From Deltaproteobacteria bacterium (GTDB lineage Bacteria > Desulfobacterota > Anaeroferrophillalia > Anaeroferrophillales > Tharpellaceae): a DNA stretch of 6,531 nucleotides. This document shows positions 1 to 5,623 of the stretch, piece after piece (positions within the stretch are counted from its first letter, which is position 1; the number at the start of each line of letters is the position of its first letter). The stretch is from assembly GCA_030640695.1 (NCBI GenBank), contig DAOWIX010000137.1, positions 1 to 6,531 on the forward strand, read 5' to 3'. The notes under the pieces are model-generated. The model saw nothing but the letters and a program-made list of their open reading frames with translations. It was not told where the DNA came from and did not search any database. The translations under genes were made by a program, and so were the position numbers.

Positions 1-2271
1 ACCAGCGCCCTGCCGGAGAGCGGCGGCAACCTCTATCTCGACTTCACCCCCAATATTAATATGCGCAACCTCTATTATGACGGAACCGGTTACCTCTATG
101 TCAACGTCAATGCTGGTACATCTCATGAAACTGCCGGTTTTGCCGTCGTCAAACTGGAAGACGACACCTTAAACTATATCGACACCTTTGGTGAAGAGGG
201 CGTTTTTTACGAAAAAATGGCAATTGCCGGCGATTACCTCTATGTCGCGGCCCACAGCCAGGGCCTGCACGTCTACGACATCAGCAATCGTGAGCAACCA
301 CTCTTCGCAGGATCTCTGACCGAAGGTTTTGTTGACGCTTGGGCCGTGGCCATTGACGGTGATCGCGCTTATGTTGCGGACGGTGCCGGCGGTCTTAAAA
401 TCGTCGACATCAGCAATCGCACTGCCCCGAGTATCATCGCCGGCGAAACCCTGGAAACGGCTGTTGGTACAGCTGAAGATGTTATTATCCACGGCGACCA
501 TCTCTACGTCGCCGCCGGAGCCGCCGGGGTTCTTTTCTATCGCAATCGCAATCTGCTCGAACGCAACGCGATCGAAGTTGGAACAGCTCCGAAAGATCTG
601 GCTCTGGCTGAACCCTACCTGGCGGTCGCGACTATGAACGGGGTCGCGGTCCTTGAACTCGATGGCGATGGTCAACCACGCCTTGTCGCTTTCGAGAAAA
701 CTCACCGCCGGGCCGAGGCCGACAGCAATGACACCCACCTGCGTATCTGTGCAGCGGTCGACATTACACCAACCTATCAGGTACTTTGCGCCGATTGGGA
801 TTTTACCGACATCTATGAACTGGTTTCCACTACTGACGCCCTCCACGCGGACATCAATTGTAGTGAAGAACGTCTCTATTTCCCTCCGGCAGGAGGCTGT
901 AAAACCGTCACCATCAGCAATGGCGGAAGCATCCCTCTGCAGATCACGGCAGTTGAAAACAACTCCTTGGCTTTTTCCACAAATCTTATACCATGCACTT
1001 TGGCCAGCGGTGAAGAGCTCACCGTTACCATAAACTATAACGGCGCAACCGATGCCGACGGCAGTGACCTGATAACTATTTTTTCCAATGATCCGGATGA
1101 AAACCCTTTACCGATACAGGTCTATGGAAGAACTGATAATCTTGACCAGGGCGAAACTGCTTATGATTTCTCCCTGCCCTTCCTGACCTTAGACCATACC
1201 ACAGGACTTTATAGCAGCGTCACCAGAAATCTTTCTGACTTTCGCGGCAAAATTGTCTGGTTTAATATCTACGCCTCGTGGTGACCGGCTTGCTTGCCCG
1301 CGGTCGCGGGTATGCAGACCTCCATCGTCAAAGAATTCAAAGATAATCCTGATGTTGAAATCTTCACCTACAACCAGGGTGGTCGCTTCAACGAAACCGA
1401 AGAGTGGATGAAAACTGTCTGGCAAAACTATTATCTTGCAAGTCCCTTAATTCATGACGCTCTCGGCGGCATTTCGACAACCTACTTCAACCAGGCCGAT
1501 ACTGATCTGCCTTTTGAACGAAATTTTATTATTGATGCCGACGGCCGCTGTGCCTCACCTTATTTCGGCTACCAACCGCAAAAAGTGATCGCACATATTT
1601 ATGCCCTTCTTGCGGCCCGCGAAACCAGAAAGATCACCATCCCCCATCTCACTGGAGGGGCCGAAGCCTGGAAAGATATTCTTAATATCGACAATCTTTC
1701 AGGCATTGCCCATCAATATTCACTAACCTTGCAAGACATAAACGGAGCTCTTCTCTATCAGGGAACGCACTCTGTCGCCCCTTATGAATGCCTATCTCTC
1801 GATCTCAAAAATTTTAGTAGCGATGCCGTCGGCGGAACTATTGAATGTACGACCAGCGCCCTCGCCTTTCGCATTCTCTACCAATACCAAAGCAGTGGTG
1901 AAAGCGCTGAGTTTCAGCTTCTCAACAACAACGCCTCAGGCTTGGTTTTCAACTTTAACAACACCCTTGCCGATCCTTTGATCTGGAAGGGGATCGCCGT
2001 TGTCAACACCGGCACTGAAACCTCTACATTGATTCTCGAAGCCTACGGTGAGGGCCGGCTGCTGGCCACGACAACCGTTACCCTAGCCGCCGGAGATCGT
2101 CTGGTGGGACTCCACAGCAACTGGTTTCCGGAAATCCCGACAAACGAACTGGAACGAATAGTGGTGCATGGTAACCACTCCTCCCTGCAAGGAATTACTA
2201 TCTCAGGGGATGCCGAAAACAGCAGCCTGGCCTTTGCTCCGGCATTATCGAGACCGGATTACACTCCCTGA
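1..2271 (+). CDS. Exported multidomain selenoprotein: LVIVD repeats, Ig-like domain, UxxC thioredoxin-like domain (5'-partial, TGA = Sec)
   Basis: Frame 1 is open from the first base to TGA 2269-2271 except for one TGA at 1282-1284, so the gene enters from outside; ATG 61 has no ribosome binding site. Counting codon 1 at base 1 (756 residues): LVIVD-like repeats at about 78-100, 121-143, 166-184 and 205-221 (V-Y-D-I-S-N-R, I-V-D-I-S-N-R); an ASPM/SPD2/Hydin-like Ig domain at about 282-378 (T-I-S-N-G-G, F-S-N-D-P-D-E-N-P); a redoxin domain at about 380-541 with F-R-G-K-I-V-W-F-N-I-Y-A-S-W, then TGA (428), P, A, C431, and a later L-P-F-E-R-N-F-I-I-D-A-D-G strand-turn typical of TlpA/AhpC-TSA folds; a beta-rich C-terminal domain at 542-756. 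Family members normally have W-C-x-x-C here, so TGA replaces the attacking cysteine and a GGUC hairpin follows it. Likely an extracytoplasmic selenol/thiol oxidoreductase; substrate unknown. The alternative is a Cys-to-stop mutation. Confidence 0.85.
276..419 (+). repeat. Coding repeat within the LVIVD repeat region
   Basis: The 15 bases CGACATCAGCAATCG occur identically at 276-290 and 405-419, exactly 43 codons apart and in the same frame. They encode D-I-S-N-R of two successive LVIVD-like repeats (V-Y-D-I-S-N-R-E-Q-P and I-V-D-I-S-N-R-T-A-P), in keeping with internal duplication of a beta-propeller-like blade. Confidence 0.7.
1282..1284 (+). other. In-frame UGA read as selenocysteine
   Basis: The codons around the site read A-S-W-TGA-P-A-C. 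In thioredoxin-like proteins of the TlpA/redoxin type this is the W-C-x-x-C active site, so TGA lies at the N-terminal, nucleophilic position and the resolving cysteine (1291-1293) is kept. The same frame continues for 328 codons with redoxin-domain sequence on both sides. Sec replacing a catalytic redox Cys is the usual pattern for bacterial selenoproteins. Confidence 0.87.
1290..1317 (+). promoter_or_regulatory. Bacterial SECIS hairpin (SelB binding) after the Sec codon
   Basis: CCCGC (1297-1301) and GCGGG (1306-1310) form a five-pair GC stem closed by the tetraloop GGTC (1302-1305). The stem continues through G1296-U1311 and U1295-A1312, a U-U mismatch (1294/1313), then C-G, G-C, U-A and a U-G wobble down to 1290/1317. 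Seventeen bases separate the TGA from the first loop G. A stem-loop directly 3' of the UGA, inside the coding region, with a GGU-type apical loop at this distance is what SelB recognises in bacterial mRNAs such as fdhF. Confidence 0.82.
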
Positions 2272-2296
2272 TCACATGATTCAAGACAACTCCACA

Positions 2297-2337
2297 AACC
2301 AACGAGTTCGGGTTCACTGCCCCCGAACTCGTTGGTT
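2297..2337 (+). terminator. Perfect 16-bp hairpin downstream of the selenoprotein gene, probable terminator
   Basis: Arms 2297-2312 (starting AACCAACGAG) and 2322-2337 (ending CTCGTTGGTT) are exact reverse complements around a 9-base loop (2313-2321). The hairpin begins 26 bases after the stop codon, where a terminator is expected. The following sequence (GTCAATTACC) has no proper U-tract, so it may instead act as an mRNA 3'-end stabiliser or a weak or bidirectional terminator. Confidence 0.55.
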
Positions 2338-2443
2338 GTCAATTACCCATCTTGTAAATTAATATTCAATCAATAACAGCTCACCTGAAATCATCAACCA
2401 CCGTTCTACCCCCCCCAAAAAAAATGACAACCTGTCAACAAAC

Positions 2444-2486
2444 ATATTGACAATCAGCCCATCAGCACCTATGTAATATTGACAAT
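2444..2486 (+). repeat. Two direct copies of ATATTGACAAT, 32 bp apart, in the hydrogenase promoter
   Basis: Identical 11-mers lie at 2444-2454 and 2476-2486. The start-to-start distance of 32 bp is close to three helical turns, so both would lie on the same DNA face. The downstream copy contains the -35 hexamer of the predicted promoter. The upstream copy lacks a good -10 and is better read as a regulator site or a duplicated promoter element. The inverted repeat TGACA-acc-TGTCA (2425-2437) is just upstream. Confidence 0.45.
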
Positions 2487-2506
2487 TAATCTGGTGTCCG
2501 GATAAT
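2479..2506 (+). promoter_or_regulatory. Sigma70-type promoter of the hydrogenase operon
   Basis: TTGACA (2479-2484, six of six to the -35 consensus) and GATAAT (2501-2506, five of six to the -10 consensus) are separated by 16 bases. Transcription would start near 2513, giving a leader of about 105 bases before the small-subunit ATG at 2618. No sigma54 GG/GC element was seen. Confidence 0.65.
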
Positions 2507-2512
2507 GTCTAA

Positions 2513-2531
2513 TGCGGGGTCGAGACCCGCA
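2513..2531 (+). other. GC-rich hairpin at the 5' end of the hydrogenase leader
   Basis: TGCGGG (2513-2518) and CCCGCA (2526-2531) pair perfectly with a 7-base loop. An alternative pairing GGGTC-GA-GACCC sits in the same place. It coincides with the predicted transcription start, so the mRNA would begin with a stem-loop, a common way to protect a transcript 5' end; it could equally be a DNA operator. It matches no riboswitch class that I recognise. Confidence 0.4.
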
Positions 2532-2617
2532 ACCCAAAAGGTACTAATGACACCCGAATCGGATCAGAACCTTAAGCAACAAAGCATTGACTTCAAACCT
2601 TAACAGGAGACAAGGCC

Positions 2618-2827
2618 ATGAACCGCGATTTTAAAAAGCGGGATAGAGAACTTGAGGAACATATCTCTAAGGATTATCAGCGGCTGGTCAAAGAGTGCGA
2701 CCTCCATCTCGATATGATGGAGCGGGATCTTCCGCCCCCAATCGAACCATTAACCGAACAACTTGCAAGTTCTGGAGTTAGCCGCCGCGCCTTTATGAAA
2801 TGGTCGGCCGTCACAACTGCCGCCTGA
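2618..2827 (+). pseudogene. hyaA: [NiFe]-hydrogenase small subunit, N-terminal remnant with Tat signal
   Basis: Only the first 69 codons of a group 1 [NiFe]-hydrogenase small subunit remain. ATG 2618 is preceded at seven bases by the strong ribosome binding site AGGAGA (2605-2610). A charged n-region of 55 residues leads to the twin-arginine motif S-R-R-A-F-M-K (R56, R57) and the start of the hydrophobic region (S-A-V-T-T-A-A). Then the sequence switches to the large subunit in another frame and stops at TGA 2825-2827. The rest of the Tat h-region, the mature domain and all cysteines for the three Fe-S clusters are absent; family members are about 300-370 residues long. The protein, if made, cannot carry electrons. 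The long n-region before RR resembles small subunits of deltaproteobacterial uptake hydrogenases. The loss may be a real deletion or an assembly collapse. Confidence 0.8.
2817..2824 (+). other. Deletion junction between small- and large-subunit genes (8-base microhomology)
   Basis: CTGCCGCC (2817-2824) fits both genes. Read in the small-subunit frame it is the end of T-T-A-A in the Tat signal; read in the large-subunit frame it begins L-P-P-E-A-N-L, a conserved stretch in the middle of group 1 large subunits. Upstream sequence fits only the small subunit and downstream only the large subunit, so the breakpoint lies within these bases. About 300 small-subunit and 190 large-subunit codons are missing, roughly 1.5 kb by family lengths. 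Confidence 0.75.
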
Positions 2828-3950
2828 AGCCAATCTGGTAATCGCCTCTCACTATCTTGACGCTCTGCACATCTCCAAGATCGGAGCTCAGATGCAAGCA
2901 ATTTTCGGGGGCAAAAATCCGCATCCGCAAACCCTGGTTGCCGGAGGCGTCACCTGTGTCATGGATATTCAGGATGCTCACCGGGTCGGCGAATACCTGT
3001 ACCGCTTAAAAGAGGTGCAAAACTTCATCGACACCGCCTACATCCCCGATGTCCTGATCGCTGCAACCTACTATAAAGATGAGGGACTGGCCGGAGTCGG
3101 AGCCAGTGTTAAAAATTATCTCTCCTACGGCGGTTTTCCGCTTGATGACCAGTGGCATGATGTCCTCTTGCCCAAAGGGGTTATTAAAGGGGCCGATCTT
3201 GCCAATCCTCTGCCTCTTGACGAGAACAAAATAACCGAAGAGGTCGCCCACTCCTGGTATGTTGGCGAAGAAAAACTGCACCCCTATAACGGTAAAACCG
3301 AGCCTGAATACAGCGGTCTTGATAAAAATGGCAACGTTAAAGGTGATGAAAAATATACCTGGTGCAAAGCTCCTCGCTACGATGACTTACCCTACGAAGT
3401 CGGCCCTCTGGCCCGCTTTATTATCGGGTACGCGCAAGGAGACAAACGCATTAAACCCCTGGTCGACAGCACTTTAAAAGCCGCCGGACTACCGGCTAGC
3501 GTTCTCTTTTCGACCTTGGGACGGACAGCCGCCCGGGGTCTTGAAACCAAACTTGTTGCCGATCACACCGAGACCTGGGTCAACGAACTTATCTCTAACA
3601 TAAAAGGCGGTGACAAGCGCACCTGGACCCGTCGCGATGTCCCCCAGAGTGGCCAGGGAAGAGGGCTTACTGAAGTCCCCCGTGGCGCTCTCGGCCACTG
3701 GCTGAAGATCGAAAATAAAGTCATCAGCAACTATCAAGCAGTAGTTCCTTCAACCTGGAACTGTTCACCCCGGGATCTGAAAAAGGTTCACGGTCCCTAT
3801 GAGGAGTCTCTGATCGGAACCCACATGGCTGACATAAATCAACCTTTGGAAATCTTACGCACTATCCACTCATTTGACCCTTGCATGGCCTGCGCCGTCC
3901 ATATAGTCGATTTTAAGGGACGTGAAATTGGCCAATTCAAAGTTCTCTAG
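2817..3950 (+). pseudogene. hyaB: [NiFe]-hydrogenase large subunit, C-terminal remnant
   Basis: Frame 3 from 2817 encodes 377 residues of a group 1 [NiFe]-hydrogenase large subunit, about two thirds of the usual 560-600. Visible are L-P-P-E-A-N-L, G-G-K-N-P-H-P (2907-2927), a G-G-V-T-C segment, and the C-terminal nickel-binding motif D-P-C-M-A-C-A-V-H (3876-3902). The latter is followed by a 15-residue tail beginning I-V-D-F-K-G that the maturation protease removes after His. The N-terminal R-x-C-G-x-C motif, which supplies the other two cysteine ligands of the NiFe centre, is missing, so no active site can form. The frame is closed by a stop at 2796-2798 and lacks its native start; GGAG (2883-2886) before ATG 2892 might allow chance translation of 352 residues. 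The motif has Cys, not Sec, so this is not a [NiFeSe] enzyme. Confidence 0.88.
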
Positions 3951-3970
3951 ATTACAGAGAGGAGAGTACA

Positions 3971-4633
3971 ATGCCTAAATTCCGCATGAAAAAAGAGTGG
4001 TGGCTCTCGATTCGCCTGATTCACTGGTCGGTGGTTATCTCGGTTTTCACTTTATTGATAAGTGGTTTCTATATCGCTGGCCCACTATCCCATGGAGCTG
4101 GAACTACTGCTGATAAATTCTGCATGGGAAACATCCGTTCTCTACACACTTTTTTCGGGGTCTTTCTGACCTTCCTTATGATCTGGCGGGCATATATGGG
4201 CCTTTTCGCAAAATTCCACGCTCGCTGGCATGATCTTCTGGCTTGGACCAATATTCATAATCTGGTAACTCAGATAAAGTTCTACCTGCTTCTCTCAGAA
4301 AAAAAACCCAAACATGAATACCAGTACGGCCCCCTGCAGTCACTGGCCTACAGCGGTCTGATTTTTTTACAGATCATGATTATTCTTACCGGCCTGATTA
4401 TGGTTGGTGCCAACTACCATGCCGGTTTGAGCCTCTGGCTGGGCGGCATCTTGAAACCGGTTGAAATCGCCATGAACGGACTTGCCGGAGTCCGCCTGAT
4501 CCATCATATCATTTGGGGCTTTATCCTCTTTATCATGGTGCATGTCTACATGGCGGTCTGGATTGACATTGTCTACAAAGAGGGCACAATCTCCTCCATG
4601 ATAAGCGGCCGCGTTTTCCGCAAGACGGAATAA
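3971..4633 (+). CDS. hyaC: Ni/Fe-hydrogenase b-type cytochrome subunit HyaC
   Basis: A 220-residue membrane protein that anchors the periplasm-facing hydrogenase dimer and carries electrons from the small subunit's distal cluster through two hemes b to the quinone pool. Four hydrophobic segments are visible at about 19-38, 57-79, 121-147 and 175-199. Candidate heme ligands are H18 (R-L-I-H-W), H59 (S-L-H-T-F-F-G), H178/H179 (L-I-H-H-I) and H191 (M-V-H-V-Y-M), in the order seen in the HyaC/CybH family; length is normal (about 220-240). The start is set by a strong purine-rich ribosome binding site (AGAGAGGAGAG, 3955-3965) in the 20-base gap after the large subunit. It appears intact although its partner subunits are broken upstream, so it is either left without partners or its partners are missing only from this assembly. 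Confidence 0.93.
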   Translation: MPKFRMKKEWWLSIRLIHWSVVISVFTLLISGFYIAGPLSHGAGTTADKFCMGNIRSLHTFFGVFLTFLMIWRAYMGLFAKFHARWHDLLAWTNIHNLVTQIKFYLLLSEKKPKHEYQYGPLQSLAYSGLIFLQIMIILTGLIMVGANYHAGLSLWLGGILKPVEIAMNGLAGVRLIHHIIWGFILFIMVHVYMAVWIDIVYKEGTISSMISGRVFRKTE

Positions 4634-4638
4634 GCTAT

Positions 4639-5136
4639 ATGCGAACAACCATTTTAGGGCTCGGTAACACCCTGCTTCGCGATGAAGGTTTCGGCGTCCA
4701 TTTTCTTAAAGAGATGGAGAAGAGCTATCATTTCCCTGAAAATGTAAGACTGATTGATGGTGGCACTCTGGGCTACGGTCTGCTCAACACAATAAGCTCC
4801 TGTGATCGCCTTCTCGTAATCGATGTCATAAAGAGCGATGATCAACCGGGCTCCATATATCGTTTTAACCGGAACGAGATGGAGCTTCACTTGCCGACCC
4901 CAACTTCGGCTCACGAGGTTGAATTTTTTGATGTCTTAAGCAAAGCCGAAATGATGGGCAAACTACCGGAGACCATCTTTCTCTGTATCACCCCCCAGAA
5001 CTTTGGCGGCGAGATGGAAATGAGTATGAGTCCGGTTATGTTTGAGGCTTATCCTGCAATGGAGAAATTATTCCTTAAAGAGCTGGCCGGGTGGCAGCTA
5101 ATACCAGATCGACGAAAGGCTCTTGAACGTGCATGA
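4639..5136 (+). CDS. hyaD: Hydrogenase maturation protease HyaD (HybD family, peptidase M52)
   Basis: A 165-residue cytoplasmic endopeptidase that clips the C-terminal tail of the large subunit after nickel insertion, letting the last Cys bind the NiFe site. The N-terminal fingerprint is clear: I-L-G-L-G-N-T-L-L-R-D-E-G-F-G. The three nickel-sensing ligands known from E. coli HybD are matched by E16, D62 (V-I-D-V) and H92 (S-A-H-E, one residue from the HybD position). Other family marks are D-G-G-T-L-G (40-45) and I-T-P-Q-N-F-G. ATG 4639 lies five bases after hyaC's stop, with a modest ribosome binding site (ACGGA) inside the end of hyaC, which suggests translational coupling. The expected substrate tail is present in the large-subunit remnant (3903-3947). 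The gene looks complete and functional. Confidence 0.93.
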   Translation: MRTTILGLGNTLLRDEGFGVHFLKEMEKSYHFPENVRLIDGGTLGYGLLNTISSCDRLLVIDVIKSDDQPGSIYRFNRNEMELHLPTPTSAHEVEFFDVLSKAEMMGKLPETIFLCITPQNFGGEMEMSMSPVMFEAYPAMEKLFLKELAGWQLIPDRRKALERA

Positions 5137-5476
5137 ACTATCCCTCATCCAATCCCTATTGACAATTATTGATGAACATGCAAAAAAGCATAAGTTCACC
5201 AGAGTCAACCAAGTAAACCTCTCCTGCGGGCGTCTCTCTTCAGTCGAGCCCTCCGCTCTTGAGTTTGCTTTTAAAACCCTGACCCCGGCCGGCATCTGTG
5301 CCAAAGCTCGACTGGAACTGACCATCCTGCCCATGAAAATCCACTGCGCTACCTGTGACCAGGAGTTTGCCAGCGAAGGCGCCGACCCGACCAGTTGCCC
5401 CCATTGCCGAGGGGATCAGGTCATGGTGACCGACGGCTGGCAGGAACTACAACTCATAGAATTGGATGTCGATTGA
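5129..5476 (+). CDS. hypA: Hydrogenase nickel-insertion protein HypA
   Basis: A 115-residue zinc-containing metallochaperone that, with HypB, delivers Ni(II) to the large subunit. GTG 5129 is chosen as start because it gives M-H-E-L-S-L: HypA binds nickel through the N-terminal M-H-E, so His must be residue 2. An upstream TTG at 5123 would add two residues and destroy that site. AAAGG (5115-5119) is the ribosome binding site at nine bases. The zinc domain shows C-A-T-C and C-P-H-C pairs, and the body has N-L-S-C-G-R-L-S-S-V-E-P and L-E-F-A-F. It overlaps hyaD's end by eight bases, so the two are probably coupled. No hypB follows: the next gene is on the opposite strand, so other hyp genes must lie elsewhere. 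Confidence 0.94.
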   Translation: MHELSLIQSLLTIIDEHAKKHKFTRVNQVNLSCGRLSSVEPSALEFAFKTLTPAGICAKARLELTILPMKIHCATCDQEFASEGADPTSCPHCRGDQVMVTDGWQELQLIELDVD

Positions 5477-5623
5477 TAAAATAACCCCTTCATAAAAACC
5501 GAGCTAGCCACAACCTGAGTTATCAAGGGAACGTTGTTGACTAATCGAACTTTCCGACCCGATTTGTCGTAAAATTCCAGGTCGGAAGGAGTTCCTTTAC
5601 TCCCTTTTCATACCCACCTTTAG
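5477..5623. other. Convergent intergenic region with inverted repeats
   Basis: The 147 bases between hypA and the minus-strand gene have no coding frame. They hold an 8-bp inverted repeat, TTCCGACC (5552-5559) and GGTCGGAA (5580-5587), with a 20-base spacer. This is followed at once by a small hairpin GGAGT/ACTCC (5588-5603). Both convergent operons would end here. Confidence 0.6.
5552..5609 (+). terminator. Possible terminator of the hydrogenase operon
   Basis: A stem TTCCGACC/GGTCGGAA (5552-5559, 5580-5587) is followed by a compact hairpin GGAGT-tccttt-ACTCC (5588-5603) and then CTTTTC (5604-5609). The hairpin plus short T-run fits weak rho-independent termination on the plus strand. On the minus strand no T-run follows, so it is less likely to serve the opposing gene. 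Confidence 0.4.

Larger units (their letters stand above)
2272..2617 (+). other. Intergenic region between selenoprotein gene and hydrogenase operon
   Basis: These 346 bases have no credible coding frame. In order they hold the 16-bp terminator-like hairpin (2297-2337), an AT-rich stretch, a C8A8 double homopolymer (2409-2424), a short inverted repeat TGACA-acc-TGTCA (2425-2437), two copies of ATATTGACAAT (2444-2454 and 2476-2486), a sigma70-type promoter using the second copy, a GC-rich leader hairpin (2513-2531) and about 85 bases of leader with AACCTTAA twice (2568-2575, 2596-2603) before the small-subunit ribosome binding site. Confidence 0.7.

Noticed and set aside
169..846. Long minus-strand open frame opposite the LVIVD repeat region
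   Set aside because: It mirrors the strongly supported plus-strand gene, has no recognisable domain or ribosome binding site, and looks like a codon-usage shadow.
61..1284. Gene starting at ATG 61 and ending at TGA 1284
   Set aside because: The frame is open to base 1 with similar protein sequence and there is no ribosome binding site before 61; the TGA end lies in the redox motif followed by a SECIS hairpin.
1294..2271. Separate gene starting at TTG 1294
   Set aside because: No ribosome binding site, and it would begin inside the redox motif just after the conserved Cys; the upstream frame supplies the missing half of the domain.
2447..2475. Second promoter using the upstream TTGACA
   Set aside because: At 17 bases the hexamer is TATGTA, only three of six to consensus; the downstream pair is far better.
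2507..2617. Known riboswitch (c-di-GMP, nickel/cobalt or molybdenum cofactor) in the hydrogenase leader
   Set aside because: The signature sequences of these classes that I know are not present; only simple hairpins are seen.
2825..2827. TGA after the Tat region of the small subunit as a second selenocysteine codon
   Set aside because: Reading through gives no hydrogenase sequence and soon meets another TGA; the large-subunit sequence lies in a different frame, so this is a frameshifting junction.
3876..3902. [NiFeSe]-hydrogenase C-terminal motif
   Set aside because: Given a selenoprotein next door I checked for Sec, but both positions of D-P-C-M-A-C are TGC cysteine codons.
5123..5128. TTG 5123 as the hypA start
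   Set aside because: It would move the nickel-binding His away from position 2; GTG 5129 restores M-H-E and has a ribosome binding site.
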